Below are positions 57,405 through 64,000 of a DNA stretch of 64,000 bases, piece after piece (positions within the stretch are counted from its first letter, which is position 1; the number at the start of each line of letters is the position of its first letter). Both the position numbers and the translations under genes were made by a program. The stretch lies in the NCBI RefSeq assembly GCF_001426265.1, contig NZ_LMDG01000009.1:28338-92337 (forward strand), in the 5' to 3' direction. This stretch comes from Rhizobium sp. Root1220. Lineage in GTDB: Bacteria > Pseudomonadota > Alphaproteobacteria > Rhizobiales > Rhizobiaceae. The notes beneath the pieces are model-generated. The model saw only the letters and a list, made by a program, of their open reading frames with translations. It made no database searches and was not told the origin of the DNA.

Positions 57405-57481
57405 CGGCTTTCTCCTTACGGGTGAGGAATTATGACAAGCCGGAGCGCTTAGCCCCGATTTATGACATGCGGATGAAAGCT

Positions 57482-58081
57482 CTATGGCTTATCCAAGATC
57501 GCTCTGTTCAGTATGGCCCACTGCAGGAGAATGATCGTCTTGAAATCGACGATCTCGCCGCCTTCGATCATCGCCATCGCCTCGTCGAGCAGGATTTCCA
57601 CGACCTCGATATCCTCATGCTCATCGGCCAGACCGCCGCCTTCCGAAATACGATCGTTGGTGTCGATCGTGGTCGCGAAGAAGTGGACGACTTCGGTGCT
57701 TGAGCCCGGCGAGCTGTAGCCATTGAACAGGAAGCGGACATCGCGGACACGGAAGCCGGTTTCTTCCATAGCTTCGCGGCGGATGGCGGGTTCAGGGTCG
57801 TCTCCATCCAGCAGCCCGGCCGGCGCCTCAAGGATCCAAGCGGGCTCGCCGTGCAACTGCAGCGGCAAGCGGAATTGGCGGACCAGGACGACGGTGCCGC
57901 GCTTGGGGTCATAGAGCAGGATGGTTGCTGCCGGCGTGCGCTGGTAGACCTCGCGATAGACGCGGTGGGTCTCGCCTTCGGAATCGGTGTAATCGACCGT
58001 GTAGTTGCTGAGCCGCGTCCATCCCTCCGAAAGCGTCTGGTTGCGCACGATCTCGGCTCTCGCCTTCTCGAATTTCGTCAT
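57482..58081 (-). CDS. NUDIX hydrolase, NudK-like (GDP-mannose pyrophosphatase family)
   Basis: 199 residues. The Nudix box is AGLLDGDDPEPAIRREAMEETGFR, with the REAMEE core intact and Asp at the position of the usual first Glu. The N-terminal part (YTVDYTDSEGETHRVYREVYQR) and the VVLVRQFRLPLQLHGEPAWILEAPAG block match the ADP-ribose/GDP-mannose pyrophosphatase group. ATGA overlap with the preceding molybdopterin oxidoreductase gene couples their translation. phnM follows after 77 bases. Confidence 0.88.
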   Translation of the reverse strand: MTKFEKARAEIVRNQTLSEGWTRLSNYTVDYTDSEGETHRVYREVYQRTPAATILLYDPKRGTVVLVRQFRLPLQLHGEPAWILEAPAGLLDGDDPEPAIRREAMEETGFRVRDVRFLFNGYSSPGSSTEVVHFFATTIDTNDRISEGGGLADEHEDIEVVEILLDEAMAMIEGGEIVDFKTIILLQWAILNRAILDKP

Positions 58082-60216
58082 GCGGCATCCCTGCGCAGCC
58101 AGACCTTGTTGTCATGGACCGCAGCACCGCCATAAGGCGCGACCGGGTCGGCACCGGTCAGAACGTTGATGCCTTCCCCGTCCACATGCGCGCTGTTCGG
58201 CCACAGGCCTTCGGCAATCAGCACGCCCGGCTTTACCTCGGTCGTGACCTTGGCGTGGAGGCGGACTTCACCCCTGATGTTGCCGACCTGAACGAGGTCG
58301 CCGTGAATGATACCCTGTGCTTCGGCGTCCGATGGGTTGATCATCAGTTCCGGGCGCCCTTCCTTCTGCCGCGAGGTCTTGGTCTCGCTGAAACTCGAGT
58401 TCAGGAAGTTGCGGGCCGGCGATGTGGCCAAGCGGAACGGGTGTGCAGCGTCGGCCACCTCGATGACATCGACCTGGTCAGGGAAAACAGGCAGTTCCAC
58501 ATGCGGTCCGAGCAGACCGACAGATTCCGGCGGGCGGTTCGGAGCAGGCTGGTTGGTCCAGTCGGGGCGGAAGCGGAACTTGCCGTCCGGGTGGGCGAAG
58601 CCGTTGAGGAAATGGGCCTCCTCGAAATCCGGCTGGCGGTCGAACCATTTGTGTTCGAGGAAATGGTCGTAGCCCGGCAGTTGGCTGCCATCGAGAACCC
58701 GGTCGATCATCTCGCGCGCGGTGAAGCCGAAGCCCGGGCGATCGGCAACACCGAGCCGCTTGGCCAGTTCCTCGATGACAAAGAGATTGGTGCGCACGGT
58801 TTCCGGCGGCTCGACCAGCTTAGGGCCAAGCAGGATGTGGTTCTGGCCGCCGGCGCGGTAGATGTCATCATGCTCGACGAACATGGTGGCGGGAATGACG
58901 ATATCGGCCATCGCGGCGGTGTCGGTCATGAACTGCTCGTGGACGGCAACGAAAAGATCGTCACGGGCAAAACCGCGCTTCACCAATCGCTGCTCGGGCG
59001 CGATGTTCACCGGGTTGGTGTTCTGGATCAGCATGGCGGTGACAGGCCCGCGTTGGCGCAGCGCCACGGCGTCGCCGGTCAGGGCGCGGCCGATCTGCGA
59101 CTGGTCGATCATGCGGATATCCGCATCCTTCATCGACTTGCCCATCAGCTCCGCATTGTTCATGCGGAAGATATCGCTATTGGAATGGAAAGCGCCGCCG
59201 CCCTCGTATTGCCAGGAGCCGAGAACGGTGGCGATCGATGCCGCCGCATGCATGGCGATCGCGCCGTTGCGCTGACGGGTAAAGCCGTAGCCGAGGCGAA
59301 AGAAGGTTTTTTTGGTTGCGCCGACAAGGGCTGCGAAGGCTTCGATCTCGTCGACAGACAGGCCGGTGATCTCGGCCGCCCATCGCGGCGTTTTCGTCTT
59401 CAGATGCGCTTCGAGACCGGCGGGATCGTCGGCATATTTCGCCATATAAGCCCGGTCGGCATGACCGTCGCGGAAGGCGATGTGCATGACGGCGCAGGCG
59501 AGCGCCGCGTCGGTGCCTGGCTTGACGATCAATGCCATGTCGGCCTGCTTCATCGTCGGATTGTCGTAGATGTCGATGACGACGATCTTGGCGCCGCGTT
59601 CCTTGCGCGACTTGATCGCGTGGGTCATGACGTTGACCTGCGTCACCACCGCATTGGTACCCCAGATGACGACGCAATCGGTGCGGGCCATCTCGCGCGG
59701 GTCGGGACCTCTCAGCACCCCTGTCGCCATGGTGAAGCCAGTCCAGGCCGGGTTGGTACAGATCGACGAGAAGAAACCGGAATAGCGCTTGGCGTGGCGC
59801 AGGCGCTCGATGCTGTCGCGCTGCACCCAGCCCATGGTGCCGGCGTAAAAATAGGGCCAGATTGCCTCGCTGCCGTCTTTCGCTTCGGCCTTGACGAAGG
59901 CTTCGGCGATTTCATCCAGCGCATCGTCCCATGAGATCTGCTGCCACTGCCCTGATCCCTTGGCGCCCTTGCGGCGCAGCGGGTGCATCAGCCGGTCCGG
60001 GCTATAGAGCCGTTCGGCATAGCGAGCGACCTTGGCGCAGATGACGCCCGAGGTGTAGCTGTGGTCGCTTGCCCCGCGTACGCGGCCGATCCGACCGTCC
60101 TCGGTCAGCTCGACTTCCAGTGCGCAGGTGGAGGGACAGTCGTGCGGACAGGCCGTGTGGCCGATCCTGAGCGCCGACTTCGGGGATTTGGCTTCGATGG
60201 GGGTCGCAATGTTCAT
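58078..60216 (-). CDS. Molybdopterin-dependent oxidoreductase (bis-MGD, 4Fe-4S)
   Basis: About 712 residues from ATG 60216. The N-terminus has the 4Fe-4S pattern CPHDCPSTC with a fourth Cys in GVICAKV; there is no Tat signal, so it is cytoplasmic. Bis-MGD-binding segments include VVIWGTNAVVTQVNVMTHAI, VVIDIYDNPTMKQAD, LIQNTNPVNIAPEQ and the C-terminal molybdopterin domain (LMINPSDAEAQGIIHGDLVQV). It resembles formate-dehydrogenase-like or thiosulfate-reductase-like proteins; the substrate is unknown. No redox partner subunit adjoins it. Coupled to the NUDIX gene. Confidence 0.88.
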   Translation of the reverse strand: MNIATPIEAKSPKSALRIGHTACPHDCPSTCALEVELTEDGRIGRVRGASDHSYTSGVICAKVARYAERLYSPDRLMHPLRRKGAKGSGQWQQISWDDALDEIAEAFVKAEAKDGSEAIWPYFYAGTMGWVQRDSIERLRHAKRYSGFFSSICTNPAWTGFTMATGVLRGPDPREMARTDCVVIWGTNAVVTQVNVMTHAIKSRKERGAKIVVIDIYDNPTMKQADMALIVKPGTDAALACAVMHIAFRDGHADRAYMAKYADDPAGLEAHLKTKTPRWAAEITGLSVDEIEAFAALVGATKKTFFRLGYGFTRQRNGAIAMHAAASIATVLGSWQYEGGGAFHSNSDIFRMNNAELMGKSMKDADIRMIDQSQIGRALTGDAVALRQRGPVTAMLIQNTNPVNIAPEQRLVKRGFARDDLFVAVHEQFMTDTAAMADIVIPATMFVEHDDIYRAGGQNHILLGPKLVEPPETVRTNLFVIEELAKRLGVADRPGFGFTAREMIDRVLDGSQLPGYDHFLEHKWFDRQPDFEEAHFLNGFAHPDGKFRFRPDWTNQPAPNRPPESVGLLGPHVELPVFPDQVDVIEVADAAHPFRLATSPARNFLNSSFSETKTSRQKEGRPELMINPSDAEAQGIIHGDLVQVGNIRGEVRLHAKVTTEVKPGVLIAEGLWPNSAHVDGEGINVLTGADPVAPYGGAAVHDNKVWLRRDAA

Positions 60217-60299
60217 GGGACTTCTATATTCCAACCGGGAACCGGCCAAAAGCCGGAAACGACGCCCCTCACGCGAATTCATGTCAGGCATCAGCGAAA

Positions 60300-61169
60300 A
60301 TGAACTATCGCCACATCTACCATGCGGGCAACTTTGCCGATGTGCTGAAACATGCCGTGCTGGCGCGCCTTGTCATCTACATGCAGAAGAAGGATGCGGG
60401 GTTCCGCGTCCTCGATACGCATGCTGGCATCGGGCTCTACGATCTCTCCTCCGAAGAGGCGCAGAAGACCGGCGAATGGCGCGAGGGCATCGGCAAACTG
60501 CTGGAAGCAGAGCTTTCGCCCCAGGTTGCCGAGTTGCTGGAGCCTTATCTTTCCGCAGTCCGCGAGCTCAATCCGGATGGCGGCATCCGCTTCTATCCCG
60601 GCTCACCGAAGCTGTCGCGGATGCTGTTCCGACCCCAAGACCGCCTATCGGCGATGGAACTGCATCCGGAGGATTACCTCAAACTGCACCGCCTGTTCGA
60701 GGGCGATCATCATGCGCGCATTACCGAGCTCGACGGCTGGTTGTCGCTCGGCGCGCATCTGCCGCCCAAGGAGAAGCGCGGCATCGTGCTTGTCGATCCT
60801 CCCTTCGAGGAAGACGGCGAGTATGACCGGCTGGTCGATGGATTGGCCAAGGCTTACCGCCGCTTTCCCGGCGGCACCTATTGCCTGTGGTATCCGATCA
60901 AGAAGAGCGCGCCGCTGAAGGAATTCCACGAAGCCCTGCAGGCGCTCGATATTCCGAAGATGCTGTGCGCCGAACTCACCGTGCGTAGCGACCGTGGCAT
61001 GACTGGGCTGACGGGCTCGGGCCTCGTTATCGTTAATCCGCCTTATACGCTGAAGGACGAGTTGCATGCATTGCTGCCAGCGATCAAGGATCACATGGCG
61101 CAGGATCGCTACGCCTCGCACAGAGCCTTCTGGCTGCGCGGCGAGACCAAGGCCGTTAAAGAGGATTGA
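60300..61169 (+). CDS. rlmJ: 23S rRNA (adenine2030-N6)-methyltransferase
   Basis: 289 residues. The start MNYRHIYHAGNFADVLKHAVL is diagnostic of RlmJ. SAM-binding VLDTHAGIGLYDL and the catalytic motif IV DPPF (GIVLVDPPFEEDGEYDRL) are present, with TGLTGSGLVIVNPPYTL near the end. It methylates A2030 before 50S assembly. Divergent from the molybdopterin gene with 83 bp between. Confidence 0.95.
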   Translation: MNYRHIYHAGNFADVLKHAVLARLVIYMQKKDAGFRVLDTHAGIGLYDLSSEEAQKTGEWREGIGKLLEAELSPQVAELLEPYLSAVRELNPDGGIRFYPGSPKLSRMLFRPQDRLSAMELHPEDYLKLHRLFEGDHHARITELDGWLSLGAHLPPKEKRGIVLVDPPFEEDGEYDRLVDGLAKAYRRFPGGTYCLWYPIKKSAPLKEFHEALQALDIPKMLCAELTVRSDRGMTGLTGSGLVIVNPPYTLKDELHALLPAIKDHMAQDRYASHRAFWLRGETKAVKED

Positions 61170-61229
61170 CCGACTCTTCTTCGCGCGAAATAGTCCCGGC
61201 GCACTGCAAGCATTTCAGAGAGAAAAACA

Positions 61230-61826
61230 ATGAAGATCCTTTGCGCGCCGACCTCGCCCTATTCCAGCAAGGTGCGCATGGCCGCGCGCTATCTGGAACT
61301 CGAAGCAATCGAGATCCGTGTCGACACCAATGCCGGCCCGGCTATTCTCATCGACAACAACCCGCTTGGGAAAATTCCGACATTGCTGACGGATGACGGT
61401 CAATCGATCTTCGACAGTGTCGCGATCATGCGGTATTTCGACAGGCTGAAGGGCAAGCAACTATACCCCACCAAAAACAGCAAGCGCACGGAGGCGGATA
61501 TCCTCGAAGCGCTTTGCGACGGCATGTGCGATTGCCTGCTGGCGATCGTCTACGAGCGCCGCTTTCGCGACGAAGAAAAGGTGCATCAGCCCTGGATCGA
61601 CCGGCAGTGGAAGAAAGTTGCAAGCAGCCTGAACCACCTCAGCGTCCACCTGCCGAAGATCGGCAAGAAGCTGCACGGCGGTCACTTCGCGTTGGCTGCA
61701 ACACTCGGGTACCTCGACCTGCGCTTCAAGGGACAATGGGAGGCGGACCATTCAGAACTGATCGACTGGCTTCGCCAATTCGAGAAGAAGTTTGCGGCCT
61801 ATGGAGAGTTGAAGCCTCAGAGCTGA
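61230..61826 (+). CDS. Glutathione S-transferase
   Basis: 198 residues: N-terminal thioredoxin-like domain (MKILCAPTSPYSSKVRMAARYLELEAIEI, NPLGKIPTLLTDDGQSIFDSVAI, with the cis-Pro and the D/ES glutathione motif) and a C-terminal helical domain (LALAATLGYLDLRFKGQW-like segment). Substrate unknown. It starts 60 bases after rlmJ, and its end overlaps the end of the convergent LysR gene by 10 bases. Confidence 0.9.
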   Translation: MKILCAPTSPYSSKVRMAARYLELEAIEIRVDTNAGPAILIDNNPLGKIPTLLTDDGQSIFDSVAIMRYFDRLKGKQLYPTKNSKRTEADILEALCDGMCDCLLAIVYERRFRDEEKVHQPWIDRQWKKVASSLNHLSVHLPKIGKKLHGGHFALAATLGYLDLRFKGQWEADHSELIDWLRQFEKKFAAYGELKPQS

Positions 61827-62722
61827 GCTCGTTCCCTGTCTGCCTTGACGAAGTCGATGAAGGCGCGAAGTGCCGTCGGCAGCTGCCGGCGGCTTGGATA
61901 GTAGAGGAAGAAGCCCGGATAAAACGGGCACCAATCCTCCAGAACGCGCACCAACTGCCCCCCAGCGACCGCCGCACGCACCTGATCTTCGAATAGGTAA
62001 CCCAGCCCGTTTCCTTGCAGGACGGCATCGAGAATGATGTCCTGGTCGCCCAGCGTCAGCGGGCCTAGCACTTCGATCTCGACCTCAATGCCACCACGCT
62101 CGAACTCCCATCGATAGAACGCCCCGCCGGCGAACCGGTAGCGGACGCACGCGTGGTTGCTGAGATCGTGCGGGGCCACCGGCTTCGTTCTGCCCTCAAA
62201 ATAGCCGGGTGTCCCGACCACGGCGAAGCGATGGCGCGGGCCGATCGGGACCGCGATCATGTCAGCCGCCAGACTTTCACCGAAGCGTATGCCTGCATCG
62301 AAGCCGGACGACACCATATCGACGAGCGCGTCGTCGATAACAATCTCGACCTCTACAGAAGGATAGGCTTTGAGGAAACGGGACACGATCGGCAGCAGCA
62401 CGAGCTTGGCGGCTGCGCGGGCAGCGTTGATGCGAAGCTTTCCATAGGGCTGGCCACGAAACGTGTCGAGATCATCAAGTGCCGCATCAATATCGAGGAA
62501 CGCCGGCCGGATCCGGTCGAACAAGCGCTCGCCCGCCTCCGTCAGGGCGACGCCACGGGTGGTGCGGTTGACCAACCGGACATCCAACCGCTCTTCGATC
62601 GTCCTCAATGCGTGGCTCAGGGCGGATGGCGTGACGCCGAGTTCAACCGCTGCCTTGCGGAAGCTGCGGTGGTTGGCGATCGCCAGGAAGATTGCCAGAT
62701 CCGTCGACCGCACGCGCTGCAT
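61817..62722 (-). CDS. LysR-family transcriptional regulator
   Basis: 301 residues. N-terminal winged HTH: DLAIFLAIANHRSFRKAAVELGVTPSALSHALRTIEERLDVRLVNRTTRGVALTEAG. The C-terminal effector domain (from about residue 90) has the usual alpha/beta pattern with DDALVDMVSSGFDAGIRFGESL and GNGLGYLFEDQV. It is divergent from the SDR gene, so it most likely regulates it. The effector is unknown. Confidence 0.94.
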   Translation of the reverse strand: MQRVRSTDLAIFLAIANHRSFRKAAVELGVTPSALSHALRTIEERLDVRLVNRTTRGVALTEAGERLFDRIRPAFLDIDAALDDLDTFRGQPYGKLRINAARAAAKLVLLPIVSRFLKAYPSVEVEIVIDDALVDMVSSGFDAGIRFGESLAADMIAVPIGPRHRFAVVGTPGYFEGRTKPVAPHDLSNHACVRYRFAGGAFYRWEFERGGIEVEIEVLGPLTLGDQDIILDAVLQGNGLGYLFEDQVRAAVAGGQLVRVLEDWCPFYPGFFLYYPSRRQLPTALRAFIDFVKADRERAQL

Positions 62723-62736
62723 TGATGAATTATTCT

Positions 62737-62751
62737 CACTATACCATAGAG
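62737..62751. promoter_or_regulatory. Candidate LysR operator between lysR and SDR
   Basis: CACTAT-ACC-ATAGAG is an imperfect dyad (five of six pairs) and contains T-N11-A when read from 62736. It sits 15 bases from the LysR start in a 107-bp AT-rich divergent gap, the expected place for an autoregulatory site. Confidence 0.5.
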
Positions 62752-62829
62752 TAAAAGATAAATTCTCTCACTTATCTGCATACGCTACCTTGCCTGTGTA
62801 AGTAAATCGCAGCACGAAAGGAAAACGTC

Positions 62830-63678
62830 ATGCGTGTTTGGTTCATCACTGGTGCATCGCGCGGATTCGGTGCCCTCATTGCCCAGGAAGCTCTCAATGC
62901 AGGCGACGCCGTTGTCGCGACCGCACGCAACCCGCAGGGGCTGCATGAGAAATTTGGCAATCACGCGAACCTGTTGCCGATGGCACTGGACGTCACCGAC
63001 GAGGCCTCGGCTCACAAGGCCGCCGAGTTGGCAGTAAAGCGGTTCGGCAAGATCGACATCCTGCTCAACAATGCCGGCTTCGGCCTGCTCGGTGCCGTCG
63101 AGGAGGCCACCACGGACGAGATCGAAAAGCTCTATGCGACGAATGTATTCGGGCTACTAAAAGTGACACGCGCGGTGCTGCCGCATATGCGCCGCCAACG
63201 CTCCGGGCACGTTATCAATATTTCCTCAATCGGCGGTTACGTGTCGCATGCAGGCTGGGGTGTCTATTGCTCGACCAAGTTCGCGGTCGAGGGTCTGACG
63301 GAGGCGCTGGCTGCAGAAGTCGCGCCGCTCGGCATCAAGGCGACGGTCGTCGAGCCCGGCTTCTTCCGCACGGACTTCCTCGACGAGAGCTCGCTGTCTG
63401 TCAGCCCCAGTTCGATCTCCGACTATCTGGAGACGCCGGTCGGCGCGATGCGCGAATTTGCAGCCGGGCATAACCACCAGCAGCCCGGCGACCCTGCCCG
63501 CTTCGCCAAGGCGATGGTCACCCTCGGACATTCGCACAACCCTCCGCTCCGCATGCCGTTCGGCAGCGATACCGTCGAGGCAATCGAAAGGAAAAATGCC
63601 AGCGTGGCCAAGGAGCTGGAGGCTTGGCGCGACCTTGCTGTCTCGACCGACTTTCCGAAGGACGTCAAGGAAGACTGA
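62830..63678 (+). CDS. Short-chain dehydrogenase/reductase
   Basis: 282 residues, classical SDR: cofactor motif ITGASRGFGALIAQ, NNAGFG, the catalytic Ser (INISSIGG) and YxxxK in YCSTKFAVEGL; PGFFRTDF follows. The Arg/no-acidic pattern after beta-2 (ARNPQGL) suggests NADP(H) use. The substrate is unknown. Its start has AAAGGAAAA upstream. Likely controlled by the divergent LysR gene. Confidence 0.93.
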   Translation: MRVWFITGASRGFGALIAQEALNAGDAVVATARNPQGLHEKFGNHANLLPMALDVTDEASAHKAAELAVKRFGKIDILLNNAGFGLLGAVEEATTDEIEKLYATNVFGLLKVTRAVLPHMRRQRSGHVINISSIGGYVSHAGWGVYCSTKFAVEGLTEALAAEVAPLGIKATVVEPGFFRTDFLDESSLSVSPSSISDYLETPVGAMREFAAGHNHQQPGDPARFAKAMVTLGHSHNPPLRMPFGSDTVEAIERKNASVAKELEAWRDLAVSTDFPKDVKED

Positions 63679-63701
63679 ACTGCGGCACCACCAACAAAAA
63701 A

Positions 63702-63720
63702 GCCGGGCACGTGGCCCGGC
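63702..63720 (-). terminator. Intrinsic terminator on the minus strand
   Basis: GCCGGG and CCCGGC form a 6-bp stem around a 7-base loop; on the minus strand it is followed by TTTTTTGTTGG. On the plus strand no T run follows, so it serves a minus-strand transcript arriving from the tuf side. Confidence 0.7.
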
Positions 63721-63810
63721 GCAGACTGCAGTCCAATCCCTGACCTGGTTCAGGGCCGCCCGTGGGTGTTTGGGCAGGCAGCTGGTGACTCATCAAACAA
63801 ATACATCGGC
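63702..63810 (-). ncRNA. Candidate structured small RNA between SDR gene and tuf
   Basis: About 110 bases between two minus-strand terminators contain several stems on the minus strand: GCCTGCCC/GGGCGGC, CCCTGA-ACCAGG-TCAGGG and the palindrome GACTGCAGTC, then the terminator with a T6 tail. There is no reading frame of note. This may be a small RNA with its own promoter or a processed 3' UTR of tuf. I do not recognise a family; it is not SRP RNA, since the GGAA-tetraloop region is lacking. Confidence 0.3.
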
Positions 63811-63819
63811 CCAAAAACA

Positions 63820-63845
63820 AAGCCCGCCGAAATATCGACGGGCTT
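63820..63845 (-). terminator. Terminator of the tuf transcript
   Basis: AAGCCCG and CGGGCTT flank a 12-base loop; on the minus strand the stem runs into TTGTTTTTGG. It lies about 60 bases after the tuf stop and is the best candidate for the end of the tuf message. Confidence 0.75.
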
Positions 63846-63857
63846 GCCAATAATCTG

Positions 63858-63879
63858 GCCCCGCTGTTTCCAGCGGGGC
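63858..63879 (-). terminator. First hairpin after tuf
   Basis: GCCCCGCTG-TTTC-CAGCGGGGC, a perfect 9-bp stem about 25 bases after the tuf stop. On the minus strand the following sequence (CAGATTATT) is only moderately T-rich, so it may stabilise the 3' end more than terminate. Confidence 0.55.
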
Positions 63880-63903
63880 TCTGTCAATTCTATAATCCTG
63901 GGA

Positions 63904-64000
63904 TTACTCGACGATGGAGGCGACGATGCCTGCGCCGACGGTACGGCCGCCTTCGCGGATAGCGAAGCGCAGCTTTTCTTCCATCGCGATCGGAACGATC
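63904..64000 (-). CDS. tuf: Elongation factor Tu, C-terminal end only
   Basis: The last 31 or so residues read [30 protein letters not shown] and then TAA at 63904-63906, identical in pattern to the C-terminus of EF-Tu domain 3. The gene continues beyond the right edge of the window. It delivers aminoacyl-tRNA to the ribosome. Confidence 0.95.

Noticed and set aside
63702..63810. SRP (4.5S) RNA on the minus strand
   Set aside because: The segment ACCAGGTCAGG resembles part of SRP RNA, but the conserved GGAA tetraloop and GAAGCAGC side are absent.

Overview
The window is a chromosomal segment of an alphaproteobacterium of the order Hyphomicrobiales, almost certainly family Rhizobiaceae and most like Sinorhizobium/Ensifer or Rhizobium. 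Evidence: high-GC coding sequence throughout; the order CBP3 chaperone-DUF177-plsX-fabH-ihfA-merR; glyA-nrdR-ribD-ribE close to ribH-nusB-hppA; a paired ldtR/ldtP locus; perM-hdaA-ppk-ppx next to purM-purN; and an EcfG-type promoter. I recall the gene order as close to that of the Sinorhizobium meliloti chromosome, but this was not checked by alignment.

Layout: (1) 1-0.7 kb, start of heme A synthase (partial) and a divergent DUF2842 gene. (2) 0.8-9.0 kb, a six-gene surface-polysaccharide module (FemAB/GNAT-like protein, degenerate Wzc/GumC copolymerase, small Wza lipoprotein, GT4 glycosyltransferase, polyprenyl glycosylphosphotransferase, O-antigen-ligase-like protein) that matches in content the unipolar polysaccharide (upp / uxs) loci of Agrobacterium and Sinorhizobium. 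(3) 9.0-13.9 kb, a gene-poor stretch of small orphan genes around lhgO and tRNA-Pro(GGG), including an overlooked 49-aa membrane peptide behind a consensus EcfG promoter. (4) 13.9-23.2 kb, core housekeeping genes: HAD phosphatase, MerR regulator, IHF alpha, fatty acid and phospholipid initiation, cytochrome bc1 assembly, BamE, H+-pyrophosphatase, NusB and lumazine synthase. (5) 23.5-25.0 kb, three plus-strand genes that separate ribH from ribE. (6) 25.0-28.5 kb, glyA-nrdR-ribD-ribE, one-carbon and riboflavin genes. (7) 28.7-32.5 kb, LdtP/LdtR cell-wall locus with a glycosyltransferase between them. (8) 32.6-43.8 kb, hemB, RDD protein, aminoacyl-tRNA-protein transferase, EamA transporter, SRPBCC protein, parC, three rhizobial unknowns and aspS. 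(9) 44-56.1 kb, multicopper oxidase, RNase D, a membrane class III cyclase, a membrane protein behind a G10 tract, ppx-ppk-hdaA-perM and purM-purN. (10) 56.2-64 kb, phnM, NUDIX and molybdopterin oxidoreductase, then rlmJ, GST, a LysR/SDR divergent pair, a structured intergenic region and the 3' end of tuf.

Most of the window is conserved vertical-descent chromosome. I see no insertion sequences, prophage, integrase, CRISPR array or rRNA. The observations most worth checking are the pseudokinase-like Wzc in the adhesin-type polysaccharide locus, the EcfG-controlled micro-membrane protein, the terminator-like hairpin abutting the hppA ribosome binding site, a candidate small RNA between the SDR gene and tuf, the cyclase that has Asp where the adenine-specifying Lys should be, the G10 tract at a ribosome binding site, and the small operon joining a NUDIX hydrolase to a molybdopterin oxidoreductase next to an isolated phnM. 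All functions are inferred from reading translations by eye; no database search was run.
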